A stretch of 49,692 nucleotides of DNA, from positions 1-49,692 of the forward strand of contig DUUT01000117.1 in NCBI GenBank assembly GCA_012841405.1, written 5' to 3'. A program made the translations under genes and the position numbers. The DNA comes from Chloroflexota bacterium. Lineage in GTDB: Bacteria; Chloroflexota; Anaerolineae; UBA1429. Of this stretch, positions 25,452-34,800 are shown one piece after another. Under the pieces are notes generated by a model that made no database searches, was not told where the DNA came from, and was given only the letters and a program-made list of their open reading frames with translations. Position 1 is the stretch's first letter, and the number at the start of each line of letters is the position of its first letter.

Positions 25452-26411
25452 GTGCTATCACCCGTTGTCGAGACCATCGGCCTGACGCGCTGGTATGGGC
25501 GCGTGCTGGCCGTCGATCACCTGAATCTCACGGTGCCCCAAGGGAGCGTCTATGGTTTCCTAGGGCCGAACGGCGCCGGCAAATCCACCACCATCCGGTT
25601 GCTGCTGGGAGTGCTCGGCCCGAATGAGGGGCGCGTCGAGCTGTTCGGCGAGCCGCTGCGCCGGAACCGGCGCGATCTGTTACGGCGCGTCGGGTCACTC
25701 ATCGAGGAGCCGTCCCTCTACCCCAACCTCACCGGGGCGGAGAACATGGAAGTGGCGCGACGGATGGTGGGCGCCACCCGCACGCAGGCGGCCTTGGCCC
25801 TGGCGACGGTGGGGTTGACCGACAGTGTGGCAAAGCGCAGCGTGGGGGGCTACTCTCAGGGGATGCGCCAGCGGCTGGGTATCGCCCTGGCGCTGTTGGG
25901 CGATCCCGACCTGCTCATTCTCGATGAACCCACCAATGGGCTGGATCCCGAGGGCATCCTCGAGATACGCGAGCTCATCCGCGCCCTGCCCGAGACCATG
26001 GGCACGACGGTGTTCCTGTGTAGCCATCAGCTTCGTGAGGTCGAGCAGGTGGCCACCCACATCGGCATAATACACCGGGGCCGGTTACTGTTCCAGGGCA
26101 CGAAAGGCGAGCTGTGGGCCGAGGCGGTGGATCAGTTGATCATTGACGTGAACGACCCTGAGCGAGCACGGCGGGCGCTGCACGATGCCGGTTGGGCGGC
26201 AATCCCGCGTGATGAGACGCGGCTCGTCGTGGAAGGGGCGGGGCGCGCCGATGCCGGGCATATCAATGAGATGCTATTGCGGTGCGGGCTGCGCGTGTTC
26301 GCGCTGCAGCGGGAGCAGGCGACACTTGAGGACCTGTTCCTGAAACTGACCGGGTCAAGCGCGCCCCCGACTCGTGCGCCTTGGCAGGCGGTCGAGCCGA
26401 TCACCGCCTGA
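25452..26411 (+). CDS. Bcr/lantibiotic-immunity-type ABC transporter ATPase
   Basis: The protein has 319 residues. Walker A is GPNGAGKSTT, the signature is YSQGMRQRLGIALALL, Walker B is LLILDEPTNGLDPEG, and there is a C-terminal extension of about 90 residues after the H-loop (FLCSHQLREVEQVA). This is the BcrA/SpaF/NukF-like ABC-2 group. The start is a GTG with AGGAGG upstream. It pairs with the permease that follows. Position behind the kinase and repeat array suggests inducible peptide-antibiotic resistance or self-immunity; other ABC-2 exporters look alike, so the substrate is open. Confidence 0.88.
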   Translation: MLSPVVETIGLTRWYGRVLAVDHLNLTVPQGSVYGFLGPNGAGKSTTIRLLLGVLGPNEGRVELFGEPLRRNRRDLLRRVGSLIEEPSLYPNLTGAENMEVARRMVGATRTQAALALATVGLTDSVAKRSVGGYSQGMRQRLGIALALLGDPDLLILDEPTNGLDPEGILEIRELIRALPETMGTTVFLCSHQLREVEQVATHIGIIHRGRLLFQGTKGELWAEAVDQLIIDVNDPERARRALHDAGWAAIPRDETRLVVEGAGRADAGHINEMLLRCGLRVFALQREQATLEDLFLKLTGSSAPPTRAPWQAVEPITA

Positions 26412-26481
26412 ACCCGGTGCGAGGAGTGATGGCCCCAGGAAACGCGGAGTGGATTCCGACGAGAAAAGGAGTCGTACGAAC

Positions 26482-27252
26482 ATGGCATCTCTGGCTGTGG
26501 CGCTTGGCGCCGAACTCCTGAAGATAAGACGCACCCTCATGCTGATGCTGGCGTTGCTCTCGCCGCTGTTGGTGGGCGTGCTGGAGGTCGCCGTCTCGTG
26601 GGAGCGTGTCCGGAGCGGCGTCGCGCCCTACGATGGCTCCTGGGTCAACCAGGCACAGACCATGATGCTGCTCTGGAACCTCATGCTGTTGCCGTTGCTC
26701 ATCCCGTTGCAGACGGCCCTGCTCGCCGGGGTGGAGCACAGCAGCCGGGGTTGGAAGCGGCTGTTTGCTACGCCAGTGCCCCGTTGGACAGTGTACATGG
26801 CCAAGCTGATCGTCAGTATGGGCCTCTTTGGGCTCAGCATGGTGCTGCTGGACGTCACCATCGTGCTGGCGGGAATGCTATTGAATGCCATGGCACCGGC
26901 CCTCGGCCTGACGTTCGACACCATCCCATGGCGTGTGCTCCTGGAAGCGACGGCGCGGGCTTATCTGGCGTCGTGGTTATTGATCGCGTTGCACACGTGG
27001 ATCGCCTGCCGCTGGCCGAGCTTTGTGCTGGCCATGGGGGTGGGCATCGCCGCCACAGCTGCGGGAATGGTGGTCTGGAGCTCTGACTATGGCCTCTACT
27101 ATCCCTGGACGATCCCCTGGCTCACGAGCCATGCGGCGTATCAGGAGGGCGGCCATCTCGTATCGCTCACCATCGGCTGCCTCGGTGCGGTGCCCATCGC
27201 GCTACTCGGCTGCTGGGATGTGACCCACCGGGACGCCCTGGGTGCGTTGTGA
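26482..27252 (+). CDS. ABC-2 type permease (lantibiotic-immunity MutE/EpiE-like)
   Basis: The protein has 256 residues with six predicted helices. The N-terminus (LAVALGAELLKIRRTLMLML) and the block WKRLFATPVPRWTVYMAKLI are typical of lantibiotic immunity and bacitracin-type ABC permeases. The ATG at 26482 has AAAAGGAG upstream; the longer open frame from 26374 overlaps the ATPase gene end. It is co-transcribed with the ATPase, 70 bases after it, and a strong terminator follows. Confidence 0.85.
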   Translation: MASLAVALGAELLKIRRTLMLMLALLSPLLVGVLEVAVSWERVRSGVAPYDGSWVNQAQTMMLLWNLMLLPLLIPLQTALLAGVEHSSRGWKRLFATPVPRWTVYMAKLIVSMGLFGLSMVLLDVTIVLAGMLLNAMAPALGLTFDTIPWRVLLEATARAYLASWLLIALHTWIACRWPSFVLAMGVGIAATAAGMVVWSSDYGLYYPWTIPWLTSHAAYQEGGHLVSLTIGCLGAVPIALLGCWDVTHRDALGAL

Positions 27253-27294
27253 GCACTGACGCAAGAGGTAGGGCTACCAGCCTGGTAAATAGCG

Positions 27295-27320
27295 CGCGGG
27301 GGCATGTTGCCCCCGCGTTT
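27295..27320 (+). terminator. Terminator after the ABC transporter operon
   Basis: CGCGGGGGCA and its exact complement flank a TGT loop, followed by TTTGTGT. It lies 43 bases after the permease stop. Confidence 0.75.
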
Positions 27321-27385
27321 GTGTGGCGCGCGTTTGGTAGGGCCAGGTCAGGGGCGCAGGGTGCAGGGCGCACGGCTCCGAGGCC

Positions 27386-27414
27386 TTGCATTGGCCGCGC
27401 GGTAGCCCTATAAT
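27386..27414 (+). promoter_or_regulatory. Strong promoter upstream of the UspA/glucan-synthase unit
   Basis: TTGCAT (27386-27391), a 17-base spacer and a perfect TATAAT (27409-27414). Transcription would start near 27421, about 425 bases before the UspA start codon. Confidence 0.75.
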
Positions 27415-27420
27415 ACGTTC

Positions 27421-27845
27421 TCAGTATGGACGCATCGCTGCGTGCCGTAGCGGCCTCTGGCGTGCATGGGGGTTCTATGCACCGTCAGTCTGGGATCGCT
27501 CCGTACTGGAGCATCGTCTCCGGTAGTTGGCTTGTGGCGCCGTGAGGCGCGCCTTCCCAGAGTTGTTACGTCTGGCAGAGAACACTGTTCGTTCTCCGGA
27601 GTGCCTCCTCCCGTTCGCATCCACTCACGTCACACTTTCGTTCGTCTGGTAGGCTCTCGACGTATCTAGGCTGACATCATCGAGCATGGCAGCGCAGCGG
27701 CGTGGCATGCGCGATGCCAGCTGTTCGCTTGGCATCGGCGTACGCCAACGGCTTCATACCATTGGTGCGTCCCTGGTACGACGCCGCTCCGGTGCGGTGT
27801 ACCGTGAGGCGCCGCGCCATCAATCTTATCAGGAGGGTACGAGCC
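27421..27845 (+). other. Long untranslated leader, possibly structured or containing a small RNA
   Basis: No supported reading frame lies in this stretch. Several short hairpins can be drawn: GTGCAT/ATGCAC (27462-27482), GCTCC/GGAGC (27498-27512) and GAGAAC/GTTCTC (27578-27596). I recognised no known riboswitch, 6S, SRP or T-box motif. There is no clear intrinsic terminator before UspA. AGGAGG at the end of the leader serves the UspA start. Confidence 0.4.
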
Positions 27846-28799
27846 ATGTTTGAACATATATTGGTGCCATTGGATGGTTCGCGGTTGGCCGAGATGGTCC
27901 TGCCGCATTTGGTAGCACTTGCCCCAACGTTCGAGTCGCGTGTGACGCTGCTGCGGGTTGTAGAGCAGGAGCCGAGTGGCCAGATGCGCTCCGTCGACCC
28001 GATGGAGTGGCGCATCTCGCGCGCTCAGGCCAAGGCCTATCTGGATGAGCAGGCGACGCGCCTGGCGGAGGTCGGTCTTGAGACAGAGACAGCACTCCTG
28101 GAGGGGCAGGCGGCAGACCGCATCGTCGAGTATGCGCGCAGTAATGATGCGGATCTCATACTGCTGAGCAGCCATGGCCGGAGCGGGCTGAGTCGGTGGA
28201 ATATCAGTAGTGTGGTGCAAAAGATCATCCTCCAGTCACGCGTCTCGACCATGATCGTGCGCGCGTACCAGCCCGGCATCGAGAATCTGACGGGGCATCA
28301 CTATCGTCGCATTTTGGTACCCCTCGATTGCTCGCAACGCGCCGAGGTGTCGCTATCGCCCATGGTGACGTTGGCTAGGGCACACGACGCACAGGTGATT
28401 CTCGCACATGTCGTGCGTCTTCCCGAAATGACGTGTCCCGAGCCTCTTGGCGATGAAGATCGCGCCTTGATAGAGCGCATGACCGAGCGGAACCGTTTTG
28501 GCGCAACCCAATACCTCGATCAGCTGCGAGAGCGGCTAGAAATCGAGGCCGAGGTACGCATCATCGTCAGCGATAGTCCGAGTGTGGCACTGGATGATCT
28601 CGTCGAGTCCGAGGAGGTCGACCTGGTGGTGACCAGTGCCCATGGGCGCTCGGCCAGGGCCAAGTGGCCCTATGGCAGCGTGACCATCGGGCTCATCTCG
28701 TACGGAAGCACTCCACTGCTCATCGTGCAGGACCTTCCCGCCGATCGCATTGAGCCCACGAGGGCCGAGGTGGCGGCCAGAGAGCGCAAGGGACACTAG
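27846..28799 (+). CDS. Tandem universal stress protein (UspA, two domains)
   Basis: The protein has 317 residues: two Usp domains, about 1-146 (FEHILVPLDGSRLAEMVLPH) and 155-300 (YRRILVPLDCSQRAEVSLSP). The ATP-binding G-2x-G-9x-G(S/T) motif is degenerate in both. Domain one has HGRSG without the later GS, and domain two has HGRSA with GS, so nucleotide binding may be weak or shared. AGGAGG precedes the ATG by nine bases. The stop is three bases before the start of the glucan synthase gene, so the two are almost certainly co-translated. Usp proteins respond to stress; a link to osmoprotectant glucan synthesis is inferred from the pairing. Confidence 0.9.
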   Translation: MFEHILVPLDGSRLAEMVLPHLVALAPTFESRVTLLRVVEQEPSGQMRSVDPMEWRISRAQAKAYLDEQATRLAEVGLETETALLEGQAADRIVEYARSNDADLILLSSHGRSGLSRWNISSVVQKIILQSRVSTMIVRAYQPGIENLTGHHYRRILVPLDCSQRAEVSLSPMVTLARAHDAQVILAHVVRLPEMTCPEPLGDEDRALIERMTERNRFGATQYLDQLRERLEIEAEVRIIVSDSPSVALDDLVESEEVDLVVTSAHGRSARAKWPYGSVTIGLISYGSTPLLIVQDLPADRIEPTRAEVAARERKGH

Positions 28800-28802
28800 A
28801 GC

Positions 28803-31800
28803 ATGACCGAACCGACTGCGAACGCCGGCGCGGCGCAGAATGCCCGCGCCGGGTACGATACCGCATCAATGAGCCGCTTGGCGTCTGCCGCCCGCCAGCT
28901 CGCTCGGCAGCACGAGCTGGCGGTTCATCCGACGTCGCGCTCCTCGCCGGTGACCCACCTGCGGGAGTTGCGTACCTTCCTACGAGCCACCTACCAGGGG
29001 TATGTCGAGGCGTCGGAGCGCGATCTCACCATCTCGTACGCCGCCGAGTGGCTCCTCGACAACTATTACATGGTTGAGCAGGCGATTCGCGAGGTGCGCC
29101 AGGACCTGCCGGAGGGCTACTACCGGCAGTTGCCCAAGCTGGCCACCCCTGGCCGGGAAGGGTTCACGCGCATCCACGATATCGCCGTGCACATCATCGC
29201 CCAGTGTGAGGCGCACCTCGACATCGAACGCATCCGGCGCTTTACCGAGGAGTACCAACAGGTCACTGCCTTGCAGATGGGCGAGCTGTGGGCGCTGCCC
29301 ACGATGCTGCGCCTTGGCACGCTGGAGAACCTGGCGCGTGCCTTTGAGCGCATCCTGGATAGGGACGCCCTCAAGAGCGATACGCTCACCGTCCCCGCAG
29401 GTGGGTTGCAGCCAGAGGTTGTAGTCGCCAACAGCATCCTGAGCCTGCGCATGCTGGCCACCAGCGGCTGGGAAGCGTTCTTTGAGGGCGTCAGCCTGGT
29501 GGACCGTGTGCTGCGCGCGGATCCCGCGGGGGCGTATGCGCGTATGGAGTTTGACACGCGCGATCGCTACCGCAAAGAGGTCGAGCGGCTCGCCCGAGCA
29601 ACCGGCCGCGAGGAGCAAGCGGTTGCCCAGGCGGCCATCGCACTGGCGTCCGAAGTCAATGGCGCATCCGGCGGGGCGAACACGACCGTGGATACGACCG
29701 TGGAGGAGCTGGAGGAGGGCGACGGCGATGGTCGCGGGCCGGCCAGAGAGCGGGCGGCGTTCCGCCCAGCAGAGGTGCCGCGCGAAGCCCACGTGGGCTA
29801 CTACCTCCTCGCCGAGGGGCGGGAGGCCCTGGAGCGGAGCATCGCCTATCAGCCGTCGCTGTGGGGGAGCCTGCGCAGCCTCGTGCGGCGCCACCCCTCT
29901 CCCTTCTACTTTGGCGCCATCGCACTCTTTGCAGTTCTGCTGATCGCGGCGGCCATCTATTACACTTCCTGGGCCGGTGGATCGGCTGGACAGATGGCGG
30001 TGGCGGGGCTCGTGGTCATCATCCCAGGGATCACCTTGGCCGTCGAGTTGGTGAACCAGGTAGTCACGCGCATCGTGCCGCCCAAGGTGTTGCCCAAGCT
30101 GGACCTGGAGACGGGTGTGCCCGACGCCTACCGCACCGTGGTGACCATCCCAGCACTCTTTGCCTCGGAGGCGGATATTGAGCGCCTCGTTGAGCAGCTC
30201 GAGCGGCACTACCTGGGCAACGTCGATCCGAACGTGCTGTTTGCCCTGTTGACGGACCTGCCCGATGCGGATGAGCAGCATCTTCCCCATGACGATGCTC
30301 TCATCGACGTCGCTAGGGCACAGATTCGGCGGCTCAACGCCATCTATGGCGACCCAGAGGGCGAAGAGTGCTCCTGCAGGCCATTCTACCTCTTCCACCG
30401 GGAGCGCCGCTGGAACCCTGCCGAGGAGCGGTGGATGGGATGGGAGCGCAAGCGGGGCAAGCTCATGGAGTTCTTGGGCTACCTCCGCGGGCACGGCGAG
30501 GGATCCTTCGTCGTGCGGGAGGGCGATCTCGCGCGGCTCGACGGCGTGCGCTATGTCATCACGCTGGATGCGGACACGCTGATGCTGCGAGGCACTGCCT
30601 TGCGCCTGATTGGGGCGTTGGCGCATCCGCTGAATCGAGCCACCTTTGACGATAGCGGCCGCATCGTGAGCGGTTACTCGGTGCTTCAGCCCCGCCTTCA
30701 GATCGAACCGGTGAGCTCCTCGGCATCGCTCTTTGCGCGGATCTTTTCCGGCAGCAGCGGCTATGACCTGTACAGCCTCGCCGTATCGGACGTGTATCAG
30801 GATCTGTTCGGCGAGGGGGTGTTCGCTGGCAAGGGAATTCTCGATGTGGAGGCGTTCTGGCGGTCCCTTGAGGGGCGGACGCCCGAGAACGCGCTCCTCA
30901 GCCATGACCTGTTTGAGGGGATACACGGCCGGGCGGCCCTGGCGACGGACATCACCCTGCTGGAGGACTATCCCGCCCATTACCTGGCGCATACGCGGCG
31001 GCAGCACCGTTGGGTGCGTGGGGACTGGCAGCTGTTGCCGTGGCTAGCACCCCGCGTGCCAGCCGAAGGCGGCACACGGCGTCCGAACGATCTCTCGTTC
31101 CTCGACCGCTGGAAGATCGTGGACAACCTGCGTCGCAGCCTCATCGCGCCATCGGTCGTGCTCTTGTGGGTGGTGGGGTGGCTGTGGCTCTCTGGCTCAC
31201 CGTGGGTGTGGTTTGCGGCGGGCGCGCTCGTGCCCTTGGCTCCGGCTCTCGCCGCCATCCCCGAGGCCGTGGCGGCCTTCTTGGGGGGCACTTCACCGGC
31301 AAGCGTGTTGCGCACCCTACGCTTGGCACTGGACCGTCAGCTCTTGGAGCTGATCTTTATCCCCTATGAGGCGGCCAACATGGTCCACGCCATCGGACAG
31401 ACCCTGGTGCGCATGTACATCACGCATCGCGGCATGCTCGAGTGGACGCCGGCCGCCCATACAGAGCGTTCCCTCGAGCGGTCGCGCGGTCCGGCGCCGA
31501 TATGGGCCGAGATGGCACCAGCGCCGATCGTCGCGCTCACCATCGGTGCACTGCTGGCGCTAGAGAACGCGATGGCGCTCGCCGTCGCCGCGCCATTCAT
31601 CGTCCTATGGGTGGCCTCACCCCAGATCGCCTATGCGATCAGCCTGCCGCTCGATCGAGGGGCGCATCCTCTCTCCACCGCGCAGAACCTCGAGCTGCGC
31701 CGTTTGGCGCGCCGTACGTGGCTGTTTTATGAGGACTTTGCCGGTCCCGATGACAACTGGCTCCCGCCCGACCACTACCAAGAGTCGCCGCGCGGGTTGG

Positions 31801-34800
31801 TGGCGCACCGCACATCGCCCACCAACATCGGGATGTTGCTCCTCTCGACGCTGTCGGCCTACGATTTGGGCTATCTCGGCTTGATCGATCTCGTGCTGCG
31901 CCTCCGCTACACCATGGAGACGCTGGACCGCATGGAGCACTATCGCGGCCACCTGTTGAACTGGTACGACACGCAGAGCCTCGCTCCGCTGCCGGCGCGC
32001 TACGTGTCCACGGTGGATAGCGGCAACCTGGTCGCCAGCTTGATGGCGATGATCCAGGGGTGTCTGGAGCTGCGAAACCAGCCGGTGGTTAGCGCTCAAC
32101 AGTGGGAGGGAGGCTGCGACGCGCTGGACGTGCTCGAGGAGGTGTTGGAGGGCCTGCGCGAGGATGGGCTCGAGACCGAGCACGCACGCGTTTTGCGTGA
32201 TCGCATCGAGTGGCTGCGCGATCAGCTGCTGAGGGGGCAGAGCTCGCCGGCGAACTGGGCCAAAGTGCTCGACACGGTGTGCTACGATGGGTGTCGCACG
32301 CTGAGCGAAGATATCGCCAGGGTGATTGAGGCGGAATCGGCGCGGATCGATGTCGAGAGCCTGCGCGATCTCACCATCTGGAGCGACCGCGTCCACCACC
32401 ATCTCATCAGCCTGCAGAGTGAGATAGAACTGCTTCTTCCCTGGGTGAGCTTGTTCCGCGATCCCCCCCAGCTGTTCACGGATCCGGAGACGGCCCCCGA
32501 GCTCCTCGACGCCTGGCGCGAGCTGGTGGACAGCCTTCCGAGTGGCCCGGTGCTGGCTGACGTGCCGACCGTCTGCGAGACGGCCAGTCAGCGTCTCGAG
32601 TATCTGCGTGACCTGCTGGTGCGCGAGGGGTCCATCGAGCCCAAGCTGCGCCAGGCGCGCCTGTGGTGCGCCAACCTGGCCGATAGCCTGGAGGATGCGG
32701 GCGAGACGGCGCGCGACCTCTTGGAGGACCTCGAGTACGTCATCGAGCGAGCGAGTGCCATGGTCGAGGAGACCGACTTTGGCTTTCTCTATGACCCGCG
32801 TCGCGAGGTGTTCCACATTGGGTTTAACGTCGATATCGGAGAGCTCGACAACAGCTACTACGACCTCTTGGCGAGCGAGGCGCGCACCGCGAGCCTGGTA
32901 GCGATTGCCAAAGGCGATGTGCCACAGAAGCACTGGCTACACATGGCGCGACCCCTGACAGAGGTCGATGGGAGGCGCACGCTCCTATCATGGAGCGGCA
33001 CCATGTTCGAGTACCTGATGCCTGCCATCCTCATGGAGCATCCGGAGGACACCCTGCTGGGGCAGAGTATCCGCGCCGCGGTGGAATACCAGATCGCCTA
33101 CGGGCGGGAGCGGGGCGTGCCCTGGGGCATCTCCGAGTCGGGCTACTATGGTTTTGATGCCAACCAAGCCTACCAGTACCGCGCCTTTGGCGCGCCGCGC
33201 CTGGGCCTCAAGCGTGGCCTGGCGGAGGATCTGGTCATCACGCCGTACGCTTCGTTATTGGCGCTTCCCGTGAGCCCTCATGAGGTGCTGCGCAATGTGC
33301 GCGCCTTGCGATCGCTCGGCGCCCTCGGGCGCTATGGGTTCTACGAGGCGGTGGACTTTACAGCGGCGCACCTGTCCGTTGGGCAGCGCTATGCCATCGT
33401 GCGCTCGTTTATGGCGCACCACCAAGCGATGATATTGCTCCCCTTGGCGAACTGTCTCCTGGGGGATCGGATACCGCGTCGCTTCCACGCCGATCCGCGC
33501 GTCCGCAGTGTCGAGTTGCTGCTCCATGAGCGCATCCCACACGATGCGCCCCTGGAAGAGGTCGTCTCGCAGGAGGTGCCGGCCGTGCGACCGGAGGTCC
33601 CGCAGGTGGGAGTTGAGGCGTGGCAGGTGCCGACGCGGTCGCTCTATCCGGAGGTACACGTTCTCTCCAATGGCGATTTTACCACCTTTATCACCTCGTC
33701 TGGCGCTGGCTATAGCCGGTGGCAGGACCTGGACCTGACCCGGTGGCGCGCCGATACCGCCCTGGAGAACACGGGCAACTGGCTGTACGTGTACGATCAG
33801 GACAACGAGGTGGTGTGGTCCGGCGGACTACAGCCGGTGGCAGCGCCCGTCGAGAGCGAATCCGTGCTCTACTATGCGCACCAAGCCGAGTTCCATCGCC
33901 GGCGCGACGGTCTGTCGGTACGCACGCGCATCGGCGTGTCGTTGGAGGATGACGTCGAGATACGCCAGGTTGTGGTGAACAACCACACAGACCGCGTCCG
34001 TCATGTGAACCTGACAAGCTATGCCGAGGTGGCGCTCGCTCCGCACGGCGGTGACCTGCGACACCCGGCATTCAGCAAGCTCTTTGTCGAGAGTGAGTAT
34101 CTGCCAGACCGGAACGCCTTGCTCTTCCGCAGGCGTCCGCGGTCGAGCAACGAGCGCCCGATCTACTTGCTGCACATGGTGGTGTGTAGCGATGATCAAC
34201 CCGGTGAGACGCGCTATGAGACGGACCGCATGCGGTTCCTTGGCCGAGGCCACACGGCGCGCGAACCTCAAGCCCTGGGGCCCGGTGGTACCGGGCTATC
34301 GGGGACAACGGGGGCTACTCTCGACCCGATCATGGCCCTGAGCCAAGACATCGTCTTGGAGCCCTACACGGCGACCATGCTGTCGTTCATCACCATCGCG
34401 GCCAGGTCGCGGCAGCAAGCGATCGAGCTGTCACAGCGCTATCGCGATGCGGCGACGATTGCGCGTGCCTTTGACCTGGCGCGCTCGCGCATCGAGCTGG
34501 AGCTGCGACAGCTCGACGTGTCCGCGCGACAGATACGCAATGCGCAGCGCCTCCTCTCGGCGTTGATCTGCCCGTGCACGCCACTACGAGCCGAGCACGA
34601 GACGTTGGCGGCCAACACGCTTGGCCAGTCCAGCCTCTGGGGGCGGGGGATCTCGGGAGACTACCCCATCCTCCTCGTACGCGTCCGCAGTGTCGATGAC
34701 CTCGCGTTGGTGCAGGAGCTGTTGCCGGCGCATGTGCTCTGGCGCCGGCGCAATCTGCGCATCGATCTCGTCATCCTCAATGAGCAGCCGGCGGGTTACT

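Noticed and set aside
27466..27669. 67-codon ORF in the UspA leader.
   Set aside because: No ribosome site, unnatural composition, and it overlaps leader hairpins.
28980..31007. 675-codon minus-strand frame, and further long frames at 31617-32933 and 35325-36707.
   Set aside because: All are antisense to the glucan synthase, which has family motifs along its length.
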